A stretch of DNA of 29,735 bases from CAYSCX01 sp964429575 (GCA_964429575.1 CAYSCX010000031.1:1-29735), one strand, 5' to 3'. Shown: positions 14,138-22,586, counted from the first letter of the stretch. A program made the numbers and translations. The notes: a model not told the origin generated them from the sequence alone.

Positions 14138-14890
14138 ATGAACTTCGACTTCCTAGTCGTAACCACTCAGCACCGCGTCCGCACCGTTCGCCTCAACCGG
14201 CTCGAAAAGCGCAATGCCCTGTCGATGAAGTTGCGCGACGAACTTGAGAGCTGCTTCACCGAGACCGACCGTGATGACGACGTAGCCGTGGCGATCCTGA
14301 CCGGCGGGAACCAAGTGTTCAGCGCGGGATTCGACTTGCAGGAAGTAGTGAGCAGCCGCTTCGAAACGTTTGGCTACCGCGCACGCGAGTTCAACCAGGC
14401 CGTCCACGGCTTCTCGAAGCCCCTGGTTACGGCAGTGAGCGGCCCGGCGTTGGCAGGAGGTTTCGACCTCGCGCTCGCCGGCGACATCATCATTGCCTCG
14501 GAAACCGCGCGCTTCGGCCATCCGGAAGTAAATTTCGGCGCCGCCCCCGGCCTTGCCATCCTGTGGACGCGCGTCGGCGTCGCCAAAGCCAGAGAGCTTG
14601 CCATGCTCGGTTCAACCATCAGCGCCGACGAGGCTTATCGAATTGGTCTGATTAACCGTCTTGTCCCCGTTGAGCGGCTGATGGAGGAGGCGCTGGATGT
14701 CGCCCGCCAATTGGCCGACAAGCCTCCGGCTGCGCTACGCGCGGTCAAGGCTGCAAGCAGGCAGGTCGCCGCTTTCGAGATGTTCGCGGCCATGCAAATG
14801 GAGGAAAAACTCGCTGCCGACGCATTGCGCGACCCCAAAAACATCCGCCGTGCCGAAACCTACGTGGCAGAGCTCAAAGGCAACAGGTAA
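14138..14890 (+). CDS. Enoyl-CoA hydratase/isomerase-family protein
   Basis: A 250-aa crotonase-fold protein. The N-terminal part has NRLEKRNALSMKL and VFSAGFDLQEV (the CoA and oxyanion loop), then SGPALAGGFDLALAGD and FGHPEVNFGAAPG. Canonical hydratases use two Glu; the second is present (E130 in HPEV), but the first is D110 in GGFDL. The usual GGTQRL after the second is replaced by AILWTRVG. Hydratase, isomerase or hydrolase activity on a CoA ester are all possible. It follows the acyl-CoA dehydrogenase gene closely, and the likely role is the next step on the same CoA intermediate. ATG at 14138 has a weak AACGAGGTG ahead of it. Confidence 0.9.
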   Translation: MNFDFLVVTTQHRVRTVRLNRLEKRNALSMKLRDELESCFTETDRDDDVAVAILTGGNQVFSAGFDLQEVVSSRFETFGYRAREFNQAVHGFSKPLVTAVSGPALAGGFDLALAGDIIIASETARFGHPEVNFGAAPGLAILWTRVGVAKARELAMLGSTISADEAYRIGLINRLVPVERLMEEALDVARQLADKPPAALRAVKAASRQVAAFEMFAAMQMEEKLAADALRDPKNIRRAETYVAELKGNR

Positions 14891-14961
14891 ACCCACTGGC
14901 CGCCTGATCGTAACGCCAGCGCTGGCGACCTCGGCAGCCCGAAACAGAAGGAGATCAAACA

Positions 14962-15675
14962 ATGGCAACCTATGTCCTGATTCACGGCGCGTGGCACGGC
15001 GGCTGGTGCTGGAAACGCGTACTGCCGCACCTGCGTTCCGCCGGTCATGAAGCGTACGCGCCAAGTCTCACGGGCTCGGGCGACCGCAAGCATTTGCTCG
15101 CCCCAACCGTTGGGATGGACACTTACGTTAACGACGTGCTCAACCTGGTCGAGTCCGAGGAACTTTCGGACGTGATCCTGGTGGGCCACAGCGCCGCCGG
15201 CGCCGTGATCTCCAAGGCCGCCGAGTCTCTCCCTGATCGGCTGCGCAATCTCGCTTACGTGGACGGCGCGATCCTGCCGAGCGGAAAATCGCTGTTCGAC
15301 GTCTTCCCAAAGCAGTGGGTCGAACAGATGCGCACATCGGCCCGCGAGCAGGGCCATGGTTTGTACATGCCGCCCGAAGAGGGGATGATCTTTTCCTTCT
15401 TCGCCTCGGACTGTAACGATGCGGACCGGCAGTGGATCTGGCGGCGCGTGACACCGCAACCAATCAAGCCGTATGAAGATAAGGTCAACCTCGAACGCTT
15501 CCGTGAACTGAAACCGCCCAGAACCTACATCAGCTGTACGCGCTCACGCGCCGGAATTAACCGCACGCAAGCTGAAGCGCTCGGAATGCGCTATTTCGAG
15601 ATCGACTCCGGTCACGATCCCATGATCTCCCAGCCCGAGCAGCTCGCCTCCATACTGCTCGAATTGGGCCGCTGA
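14962..15675 (+). CDS. Alpha/beta hydrolase (esterase-like)
   Basis: A 237-aa alpha/beta hydrolase. HGAWHGGWCW (8-17) is the oxyanion-hole strand, GHSAAG (75-80) is the nucleophile elbow with S77, and SGHDPM gives H218. The Asp of the triad is not placed with confidence. The sequence style (YVLIHGAWHGGWCWKRV, then an S-L-T-G-S-G-D motif) is that of the small plant methylesterase/hydroxynitrile-lyase-like group that is common in bacteria as putative esterases. ATG at 14962 follows AAGGAGATC. It lies 71 bp downstream of the enoyl-CoA hydratase-like gene on the same strand. It may remove an ester or thioester at the end of the pathway; the substrate is unknown. Confidence 0.88.
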   Translation: MATYVLIHGAWHGGWCWKRVLPHLRSAGHEAYAPSLTGSGDRKHLLAPTVGMDTYVNDVLNLVESEELSDVILVGHSAAGAVISKAAESLPDRLRNLAYVDGAILPSGKSLFDVFPKQWVEQMRTSAREQGHGLYMPPEEGMIFSFFASDCNDADRQWIWRRVTPQPIKPYEDKVNLERFRELKPPRTYISCTRSRAGINRTQAEALGMRYFEIDSGHDPMISQPEQLASILLELGR

Positions 15676-16029
15676 GATAGCGCCTGAGCATCAGCCCCGC
15701 ACTACAGAGGCTTCCGACAGGACCACGGCCGCTGGACCGCGCCCCGTTCCTCGCGGCCATTCCGCAGCAGTGAAGTGATGCTAATTCATCACATTCCGGA
15801 CTTGCCGCATATCTAATCCAATTGTAGAATCGGAATCTCCCCCGTCGAACTTTGTCTCTTTCGCGTCGATCGAGGGGTGTTCTTTCAAGCCCCCATGGAC
15901 CCGGCGAAGCGCGACGCGAGCAACTCCTCCCGCCCCCGGGACCGCAAACGCCCGCGCGCCTTCTCCCAACGCCAGCGCCGCCTCAACACGCGGACTGGTG
16001 AAATGGTGATTTCCTGAGGAGCACGACCC
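15676..16029. other. 354-bp intergenic region between the hydrolase and pckG
   Basis: No convincing gene is seen on either strand; the short frames here lack family signal. It holds one clear inverted repeat, GTGATG-CTAATT-CATCAC (15775-15792), an AT-richer patch around 15780-15840 that could carry the pckG promoter, and a GC-rich stretch (15895-15990). GAGGAG at 16016-16021 is the ribosome binding site of pckG. I see no strong terminator hairpin with a T run. Confidence 0.5.
15775..15792. promoter_or_regulatory. Palindrome upstream of pckG, possible operator
   Basis: GTGATG and CATCAC form a perfect 6-bp inverted repeat with a 6-base spacer. It lies 238 bp before the pckG start. The spacing differs from a CRP site (GTGA-N6-TCAC), so no regulator can be named. 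Confidence 0.35.
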
Positions 16030-17844
16030 GTGGCGCAGCAAACCAAGTCACCAAACAATCGCGCGAGCAAGAGCGATGCGCTCAATGCGTGGATTGGCGA
16101 GATCGCGCAACTGACGGCGCCTGATCAGGTCGTGTGGCTCAACGGCTCGCAGGACGAGAGACGAAGCTTGTTGCGGCAGGCGGTCGAGACCGGTGTCTTG
16201 ATTCCGCTTAGCCAGAGCAAGCGGCCCGGCTGCTACCTGCATCGGTCAAATCGCAACGACGTCGCGCGTTCGGAGGAGTTCACTTTGGTATGCGCTTCCT
16301 CGAAGGAGGAAGCCGGACCAACCAACAACTGGGCGCCGCCCGATGAAACCTACGCGAAGCTTCGCGGTTGGCTGCGGGGTTCGATGCGCGGGCGCACGAT
16401 GTATGTGATTCCGTACCTCATGGGACCGGCAGGCTCTCCGTTTTCGAAGGTCGGCGTCGAGATCACTGACAGCATCTACGTCGCGCTGTCGATGGGCACC
16501 ATGACACGCATGGGCAGCGCGGCGCTCGAGATGCTGGGCGATGGCGCGGACTTTAACCGCGGGCTGCATTGCACGCTCGACATGAATCCGGAGCGCCGCC
16601 TCATCTGCCATTTTCCGCAAGACAATGCGATCTGGTCCGTGGGAAGCGGTTACGGCGGCAACGCGTTGCTCTCGAAGAAATGTTTCGCGCTGCGCATCGC
16701 GGGCGTGCTGGGGCGCAAGGAAGGCTGGCTGGCGGAGCACATGATGATCGTCGGCCTGCAAAGTCCGGAGGGCGCGACCACCTACGTCGCGGGCGCGTTT
16801 CCGAGCGCATGCGGCAAGACAAATCTCGCGATGCTGATGCCGCCGGCTGCATTGAAGGGCTGGCGCGTGTTCACGGTCGGCGATGACATCGCCTGGCTGC
16901 GGGTAGGCGCGGACGGCCGGTTGTGGGCGGTCAATCCGGAAGCGGGCTACTTCGGCGTGGCGCCGGGAACCAGCGCCAAATCGAATCCGAACGCGATGCG
17001 GATGCTCGAACATGACACGATGTTTACCAACGTCGCGATGACGCGCGACGGCGACGTGTGGTGGGAAGGGATGGAAGGGGAGCCGCCCGACGGACTGATC
17101 GACTGGCAGGGACGTGCGTGGTCGAAGGGCTCCAGCCAGAAGGCGGCGCATCCGAATGCGCGCTTCACGGCGCCGATGCGCAATAACCCCGTGCTCTCGC
17201 CTCACGCGGAGGATCCGCAGGGCGTTCCGATCGACGCAATCATCTTTGGCGGGCGACGCGCAGCGACGATCCCGCTGGTGCTCGAGAGCACTGACTGGAC
17301 GCACGGCGTGATGATGGGCGCGATGATGGGGTCTGAGACGACCGCGGCTGCCGTCGGCAAGGTGGGTGTGCTCCGGCGCGACCCGATGGCGATGCTCCCG
17401 TTCTGCGGCTACAACATGGGCGACTACTTCACGCATTGGCTGAAGATGCACAACACGATCGCCCATCCGCCGCGCATCTTCATGGTGAATTGGTTCCGCA
17501 AGGATCATGACGGCAAATTCCTGTGGCCGGGCTACGGCGAAAATCTGCGCGTCCTCAAGTGGATCCTCGGCCGCATTCACGGACGCGTGGACGCGCGCAA
17601 GACGCCGGTCGGTTTGGTGCCGCACGACAACGACCTTGACGCGGCCAGCCTGACCGTTGCCGGCGACGCGCTCAAACAATCCCTCGCGGTGCGCGAGGAT
17701 GAATGGCGGGCGGAGATGAATTCGGCTGGGGAGTTTTTCGAAAAGCTCGAACCTCACATGCCGGGCGTTCTGAAGGAACGCCGCCAGTCGATCGCACGCG
17801 CGCTCGACGGCAACGGCTCGAAAAGGCAAGCCGCATCGCGCTAG
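16030..17844 (+). CDS. pckG: Phosphoenolpyruvate carboxykinase (GTP)
   Basis: A 604-aa cytosolic enzyme that converts oxaloacetate plus GTP to PEP, CO2 and GDP, the entry step of gluconeogenesis. The length is standard for the GTP class. Seen are the kinase loop FPSACGKTNLAML (257-269, K263), the metal-binding GDDIAW (284-289, D285/D286), NPEAGYFGVAPGT (302-314), and VNWFRKD with the guanine-binding-type C-terminal region. These distinguish it from the ATP class, whose loop differs. The start is GTG at 16030 behind GAGGAG. Growth on acids or CoA-derived carbon needs this enzyme, which fits the beta-oxidation-like genes upstream. It stands alone rather than in an operon; the M20 peptidase begins 42 bp downstream. 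Confidence 0.95.
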   Translation: MAQQTKSPNNRASKSDALNAWIGEIAQLTAPDQVVWLNGSQDERRSLLRQAVETGVLIPLSQSKRPGCYLHRSNRNDVARSEEFTLVCASSKEEAGPTNNWAPPDETYAKLRGWLRGSMRGRTMYVIPYLMGPAGSPFSKVGVEITDSIYVALSMGTMTRMGSAALEMLGDGADFNRGLHCTLDMNPERRLICHFPQDNAIWSVGSGYGGNALLSKKCFALRIAGVLGRKEGWLAEHMMIVGLQSPEGATTYVAGAFPSACGKTNLAMLMPPAALKGWRVFTVGDDIAWLRVGADGRLWAVNPEAGYFGVAPGTSAKSNPNAMRMLEHDTMFTNVAMTRDGDVWWEGMEGEPPDGLIDWQGRAWSKGSSQKAAHPNARFTAPMRNNPVLSPHAEDPQGVPIDAIIFGGRRAATIPLVLESTDWTHGVMMGAMMGSETTAAAVGKVGVLRRDPMAMLPFCGYNMGDYFTHWLKMHNTIAHPPRIFMVNWFRKDHDGKFLWPGYGENLRVLKWILGRIHGRVDARKTPVGLVPHDNDLDAASLTVAGDALKQSLAVREDEWRAEMNSAGEFFEKLEPHMPGVLKERRQSIARALDGNGSKRQAASR

Positions 17845-17886
17845 CCGTTCCCGGCTGGATCACGCCGCGAGCGCATCGCATCCTTC

Positions 17887-19044
17887 ATGGCTTCGATCAA
17901 CGCGCCGCGCCTCAAACAACTGTTTCTCGAACTGGTTCGCATCGACTCGCTTTCGCGGCATGAGCTGGACGTCGCGACTCGTCTCAAGCGCGAGATCGAG
18001 GCGGCCGGCGCATCGTGCAGATTCGATAGCGCCGGTGAGCACGTTCGCGGAAACACCGGCAATCTAATCGCGAGGATTCCCGGGACGCTGCCAAACGTTC
18101 CACCGCTGCTACTGTGTGCGCACATGGACACGGTGGTCCCCGGCGAAGGCGTCAAGCCGGTTGTCGACGGCGACATCATTCGGTCCGACGGCACCACGGT
18201 TCTCGGCGGCGATGACAAGTCGGGGTGCGCGATCATCTGCGAGGTCGCGCAGCGCCTGAAGGAAGAGAGTATCGCGCACGGTCCGCTCGACTGCGTCTTC
18301 ACGATTTGCGAGGAAGTTGGCCTACTGGGCGCGAAGCATCTCGACCTTTCGATGGTCGATGCGCGCGAAGGGCTGGTGTTCGACAGCGACTCGCCGGGGT
18401 ACCTCTTCGTTCGTGCGCCAGCCGCGACGATGGTCCGATTTACCGTGCGCGGGCTCGAGGCCCATGCGGGCATGGCGCCCGAGCGCGGGATCTCGGCGGT
18501 CAAAGTGGCTTCGGAAGCTATCGCAGCGATGAAGCTCGGCCGGATCGACTACGAGACGACCGCCAACCTCGGACTCATCAAGGGCGGGCGAGCGCTGAAC
18601 GTCGTGCCGAACGAAGTCGTGGTCAGCGGCGAAGCGCGCTCGCGCGATGCGGCGAAGCTAACCGCGCAGGTCGAGCATATGGTGCAGTGCTTCCGCGACG
18701 CGGTTGCGCGCGCCTCCATCGAGTTGGACGGCAAGAAGGTTGGCGCACAGCTCGACTACGTCGCCGCGCCCGAGTACGGACCGATGAACGTGTCCGACGA
18801 CGCGCCGATTGTGAGGAAGGTTGTCGAGGCGGCGCGGCGCACCGGGCGCGTCGTGAAGCCCGAAGCGATGGGCGGCGGCTGCGATGCGAACGTACTCAAT
18901 CAGCGCGGACTAGTCGTCGCGAATCTGGGGACGTGCATGCGCGACATCCACACCGTCCGTGAGTGGCTCGACGTGAATGACATGGTCTCGACCGCCGAAG
19001 TCACGCTCGAGTTGATCAAGCTGCACGCGGAATCGGCGCAGTAG
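17887..19044 (+). CDS. M20-family metallopeptidase (PepT/PepD-like)
   Basis: A 385-aa dizinc peptidase. The metal site is visible: H79 and D81 (LLCAHMDTVVPG), D110 (LGGDDKSG), E142/E143 (TICEEVGLLGAKHL), D166 or D168 (VFDSDSPG), and a late His in RDIHTVREWLDVNDM. The inserted dimerisation domain runs from about 175 to 290 (RFTVRGLEAHAGMAPERGISAVK). The EE-V-GLLGAK context matches tripeptidase T-like proteins, which remove N-terminal residues from short peptides in the cytosol. Substrate range is unproven. The ATG at 17887 is taken as the start. The gene is convergent with ftsZ. Confidence 0.88.
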   Translation: MASINAPRLKQLFLELVRIDSLSRHELDVATRLKREIEAAGASCRFDSAGEHVRGNTGNLIARIPGTLPNVPPLLLCAHMDTVVPGEGVKPVVDGDIIRSDGTTVLGGDDKSGCAIICEVAQRLKEESIAHGPLDCVFTICEEVGLLGAKHLDLSMVDAREGLVFDSDSPGYLFVRAPAATMVRFTVRGLEAHAGMAPERGISAVKVASEAIAAMKLGRIDYETTANLGLIKGGRALNVVPNEVVVSGEARSRDAAKLTAQVEHMVQCFRDAVARASIELDGKKVGAQLDYVAAPEYGPMNVSDDAPIVRKVVEAARRTGRVVKPEAMGGGCDANVLNQRGLVVANLGTCMRDIHTVREWLDVNDMVSTAEVTLELIKLHAESAQ

Positions 19045-19055
19045 CGCGTCCGGCC

Positions 19056-19111
19056 GGGATTCCTCGCGGAGTTCACCCTGAGCGAAGTCGAAGGGCTCGG
19101 AATGACAACGG
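19056..19111. repeat. Dispersed intergenic repeat (REP-like)
   Basis: The core TTCACCCTGAGCGAAGTCGA followed by AGGGCTCGGAATGAC, preceded by GGATTCCTCGCGGAG, is a sequence type I recognise as recurring between genes of many unrelated bacterial genomes. CCCT...AGGG inside it can form a small hairpin. It occupies the gap between two convergent genes (M20 peptidase and ftsZ). The copy number in this genome cannot be counted from one window. Confidence 0.55.
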
Positions 19112-19180
19112 TAAGTGGCGGTGGGCGGGCGGCAGCGAAGCTTGCACCTCGCCGCCGCGCCCCTCTTCACGCCCAGCTGG

Positions 19181-20455
19181 TCAATCGCCCTGCCTTCGCA
19201 GGAAGGTCGGAATGTCAAGTTCGTCGGTGCCGTCCACCAGCGTGTTGGGCTCGAGCTTTTCATCCGCGTTGACTTGATCGCCGCGACGCTTGTAGGTGGG
19301 GATGTCGAGCGCGCTGTCATCGACGATCATCCCGAGCCGCCGAACCGGCTTGCTGCTGAAGAACCTGCGCGCGCCCCGGGGCTGCTCCGGCTGCGCGTGC
19401 TGGTGTGCGTCCGCAGGATCAACCGGACGCGTCGCCGACGCGGCGATGGGCGTGGTGATCGGTGCGCCCGACGGCGAGTACTTCCTGCTGGGGCCGTCGA
19501 GGTCGCCGAAGCCAGTCGCGATCACCGTCACGCGAATCTCGTCCTTGATCGCCTCGTCAATGACCGCGCCGAAGATGATGTTCGCGTCGGGATGCGCCTC
19601 TTCCTGCACGAGACTCGCGGCCTCATTGACCTCGTAGAGTGAAAGGTCCGCTCCGCCGGTGACGTTGATCAGCACGCCGCGGGCGCCCTTGATCGAGATG
19701 TCTTCGAGCAGCGGGCTTGAGATCGCGCGTTGCGCGGCATCGGTCGCCCGGCTCTCGCCGCTCGCGCTCGCCGCGCCCATCATCGCCATTCCCATCTCCG
19801 CCATGACCGAGCGTACGTCCGCGAAATCGAGATTGATAAGCCCGTGCACGGTCACCAGCTCCGAGATGCCCTTGACGGCCTGGAGCAGCACGTCGTCGGC
19901 CTTTTGAAATGCCTCGCGCAGCGGTGTGCTCTTGTTCGCGACCGAAAGCAGGCGCTGGTTCGGGATCGTAATGAGCGTATCGACGGCCTTACGCAGCTCG
20001 CGCAGGCCCTCCTCAGCGTGCGCCATCCGCCGCGCGCCCTCGAACTGGAACGGCTTGGTCACGACTCCGACTGTCAGTGCGCCCGCTTCGCGAGCCACCC
20101 GTGCCACGACTGGGGCGGAACCGGTGCCGGTGCCTCCGCCCATGCCGGCGGCCACGAAAACCATCTCGGCGTCCGCGAGCAGATCGCGGATCCGCTGCTC
20201 GTCCTCAAGTGCCGCCTTGCGGCCGATTTCGGGGTTGCCGCCGGTACCGCGTCCGCGCGTCAACGTCTCGCCGATCTGCATCTTGACGGGCGCGTTATTG
20301 TTTTGAAGCGCCTGAACGTCCGTGTTGATGGCGATGAAATCGACGTTGCGGACGCCGGCGGCGATCATGTGATTGACGGCATTGCCGCCGCAACCGCCCG
20401 CGCCGACCACCTTGATTCTCGCTCCAGGGTCGGGTGTCTTTACCAACTCAATCAT
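19181..20455 (-). CDS. ftsZ: Cell division protein FtsZ
   Basis: A 424-aa tubulin-like GTPase that forms the Z-ring. GGCGGNAVNHMI (about 20-31), the tubulin signature GGGTGTGSAP, and the T7-loop region NLDFADVRSVM are present. After the globular part (ending about residue 320) comes a linker and the C-terminal peptide ELDIPTFLRRQGD (412-424), which binds FtsA and other partners. A second similar segment, ALDIPTYKRRGD (about 382-393), sits 18 residues before it. The ATG at 20455 has GAGGAGGAGG as its ribosome binding site. It is the last gene of the dcw block here, 67 bp after ftsA, a gap that could hold its own promoter. It is convergent with the M20 peptidase gene. Confidence 0.97.
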   Translation of the reverse strand: MIELVKTPDPGARIKVVGAGGCGGNAVNHMIAAGVRNVDFIAINTDVQALQNNNAPVKMQIGETLTRGRGTGGNPEIGRKAALEDEQRIRDLLADAEMVFVAAGMGGGTGTGSAPVVARVAREAGALTVGVVTKPFQFEGARRMAHAEEGLRELRKAVDTLITIPNQRLLSVANKSTPLREAFQKADDVLLQAVKGISELVTVHGLINLDFADVRSVMAEMGMAMMGAASASGESRATDAAQRAISSPLLEDISIKGARGVLINVTGGADLSLYEVNEAASLVQEEAHPDANIIFGAVIDEAIKDEIRVTVIATGFGDLDGPSRKYSPSGAPITTPIAASATRPVDPADAHQHAQPEQPRGARRFFSSKPVRRLGMIVDDSALDIPTYKRRGDQVNADEKLEPNTLVDGTDELDIPTFLRRQGD

Positions 20456-20522
20456 CGAACCTCCTCCTCCACCACTCGCGGGTAAATTGTGCCTACTTTT
20501 TCGCCGTTGTGCTTTTGGCGCA

Positions 20523-21740
20523 TCAAAAGAAATCCCTCACCCAGTCGCTGAACCGAGTCTTTAGCCTGCCGAGTCTGCCCGAGCGGCGCGCACCGTTGGA
20601 GGTGAAGCGCTCCGCATGCTGGTAGAGCAACAGGCCGGCCGCGGTCGTGTACATCGGCTTCATCAGCTCTTCGGGCATGCCCTTCAGATTGATCGGAAGC
20701 CCGCGTCGCACTGGAAGGTTGAAGACTCGCTCCGCCAGTTCCTGCATCCCCTCCATCAGCGACGTGCCGCCAACCAGGACGACGCCTGACGCGAGGCTGT
20801 CCGCGACTCCGGAGCGTACGACCTCGCGCTGGGCCATGGTGAGGATCTCTTCCATACGCGGCTCGATGATCTCGCCGAGCACGCGGCGCGGAATCGAGCG
20901 CGGCTCGCGTCCACCGACGCCCGGCACTTCGATCGCCTCCTCGCGCTTCACGATCAGGTTGGTTGCAGCGCCGTGGCTGACCTTGAGCCGTTCAGCTTCC
21001 GAGACGGGCGTGCGAAGTCCCGCGGCGACGTCCGACGTCAAATGGTTGCCGCCCAGCGGCAACACCGCAGTGTGCATGACCGCGCCTTGATGGAACACGA
21101 CGATGTCGCTGGTACCACCGCCAACATCCACCAAGGCGACGCCAAGCTCGCGTTCCTCGGCGTAGAGTACCGCTTCTGCCGACGCGATCGGCTCAAAAAC
21201 CATTTCGGTCGGCGTGGTGCCTGCGCGTTCGCAACACTTGGTGAGGTTTTGGCCATAGGACTGCGCTGCGGTGACGATGTGGATGCGCGCCTCGAGGCGC
21301 ACGCCCGCCATCCCGACTGGATCACGCACGCCTTCCTGGTCGTCGACTGCGAACTGCTGCGGAAGGATGTGGAGGACCTGGCGGTCGAGCGGAATCGCGA
21401 CCGCGCGAGCCGCGTCGATCACGCGATCGACATCGCGCGCGCCCACTTCGCCGCCGCGCACGGCCACGATGCCGTGGCTGTTGAGCCCGCGGATGTGGGG
21501 TCCCGCGACGCCGACGGCAACCGAGCCGACGCGGGTACCGGAGGTACGCTCAGCCTCCTTGAGCGCCGCGCGGATCGCTTCGACCGTCGCCTCGATGTTC
21601 ACCACCACGCCTTTGCGAAGTCCCGTGCACGGCGCGATGCCGTAGCCGAGCAGCGCGAGTTCACCATCGCTCGACGCATCCGCGACCAGCACGCACACCT
21701 TGCTCGTGCCGACATCAAGTCCGGTGAGAACGTTCTTCAT
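20523..21740 (-). CDS. ftsA: Cell division protein FtsA
   Basis: A 405-aa actin-like ATPase that tethers FtsZ to the inner membrane. Seen are the phosphate-1 loop LDVGTSKVCVLVAD (8-21), the 1C-type region with GVVVNIEATVEAI, phosphate-2 DVGGGTSDIVVF, VLVGGTSLMEGMQELAE near the C-terminus, and a terminal amphipathic helix (GRLGRLKTRFSDWVRDFF) that acts as the membrane anchor in this family. The length is typical. It starts 3 bp after the ftsQ-like gene's stop and is followed by ftsZ, the conserved order. Confidence 0.96.
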   Translation of the reverse strand: MKNVLTGLDVGTSKVCVLVADASSDGELALLGYGIAPCTGLRKGVVVNIEATVEAIRAALKEAERTSGTRVGSVAVGVAGPHIRGLNSHGIVAVRGGEVGARDVDRVIDAARAVAIPLDRQVLHILPQQFAVDDQEGVRDPVGMAGVRLEARIHIVTAAQSYGQNLTKCCERAGTTPTEMVFEPIASAEAVLYAEERELGVALVDVGGGTSDIVVFHQGAVMHTAVLPLGGNHLTSDVAAGLRTPVSEAERLKVSHGAATNLIVKREEAIEVPGVGGREPRSIPRRVLGEIIEPRMEEILTMAQREVVRSGVADSLASGVVLVGGTSLMEGMQELAERVFNLPVRRGLPINLKGMPEELMKPMYTTAAGLLLYQHAERFTSNGARRSGRLGRLKTRFSDWVRDFF

Positions 21741-21743
21741 CGG

Positions 21744-22568
21744 CTACGGACTCCTCGCAAGCAGCGGCGCAACACCCGAAGGCGCCGCGGTTTGCGCCGA
21801 GGCCGGCTCGACGCGTTCGGCGTTGCGCGGCGGCGCGACGATCGGCGTGGTAAGCCGCACCACCGCCTGGCCGGGCGTGGTCATGTCGAGCACCGCCACG
21901 TGATGCTCGCGGCCTACGAATCGGTGCAGCACTTCGGCGGCGCGGCGCATCTCAAGAGGTGCGCCATAGAGGTGAATGACGACTTCGGTAGGTGACCGAT
22001 CGAGGAACAGAGAAGCGGTGCCGTCATTGGCCACGCGCATCTCTGAAATCATGTTTGACAGTTCGGCTTCGGCGCGTACCAGCAGTGCGGCGTACTCGAC
22101 CATCCGCTCGCCGCGCGCGGAGGTGACGCCGTCCCCGCTCAAGATGGGCAGGTCCTCGCCGGCATTTGGAGAGATTGGACCGCGCAGCTCGCCCGTCGCG
22201 AGCAGCGCGTAAAAGCCGTCGTGGCGTGAAACCAATGCGACGGCCTTGCCATGCAGTTCGGTCAGGGCGTAGTTCGGCGCGCGCGCCGCGGCGTGCGCCG
22301 GCGAATCGGCGAAGCCAAACGCGGATTCGAGAGCGTCGATCACCTCTGCGACGTACGCGAGCGCGCCGTGCGCGCGCGTGGATGCACCCGCGACGATGCT
22401 CAAGTGGGGCTTAAGCATGCGAGACGCGCGATTCGCGATGTCGCGCCCGCGCTCGCTCAGTCCAGTGGCGACGCCGAGCACAAAGAACGCGACCAGGATG
22501 ATCCCGGCCGTGCGGGAGCCGTATCCCACAGTTTCTCGCTTCGCTTCCTTGCGCCTCACCACCGCCAC
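21744..22568 (-). CDS. ftsQ: FtsQ/DivIB-like division protein (divergent)
   Basis: A 274-aa protein at the ftsQ position (murB-ftsQ-ftsA). A basic N-terminal tail is followed by one membrane segment (SRTAGIILVAFFVLGVATGL, about 18-37), as in FtsQ, a bitopic protein that links early and late divisome parts. The C-terminal half resembles the FtsQ/DivIB beta domain: ELHGKAVALVSRHDGFYALLATGELRG, then LPILSGDGV, MISEMRVANDGTASLFLDRSP, and AVLDMTTPGQAVVRL. The POTRA domain normally just after the membrane segment is not recognisable here; the region is short and Ala-rich. The symbol is assigned on position and C-terminal pattern. Confidence 0.72.
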   Translation of the reverse strand: MAVVRRKEAKRETVGYGSRTAGIILVAFFVLGVATGLSERGRDIANRASRMLKPHLSIVAGASTRAHGALAYVAEVIDALESAFGFADSPAHAAARAPNYALTELHGKAVALVSRHDGFYALLATGELRGPISPNAGEDLPILSGDGVTSARGERMVEYAALLVRAEAELSNMISEMRVANDGTASLFLDRSPTEVVIHLYGAPLEMRRAAEVLHRFVGREHHVAVLDMTTPGQAVVRLTTPIVAPPRNAERVEPASAQTAAPSGVAPLLARSP

Positions 22569-22586
22569 CGCCCGCCGACGACCGCC

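Noticed and set aside
15775..15792. CRP-type site upstream of pckG
   Set aside because: The GTGA and TCAC arms are 10 bases apart instead of 6, so it does not fit the CRP pattern; kept only as an unnamed palindrome.
15781..16041. Small minus-strand frame in the gap before pckG
   Set aside because: No ribosome binding site or family pattern, and it runs across the pckG start region.
16246..17829. 527-aa frame on the minus strand across pckG
   Set aside because: It is His/Arg-rich, shows no family motifs, and lies fully opposite a well-conserved enzyme gene; long antisense frames are usual in high-GC genes.
20973..21995. 340-aa frame on the plus strand opposite ftsA/ftsQ
   Set aside because: No family signal, and it lies opposite ftsA, which is unmistakable.
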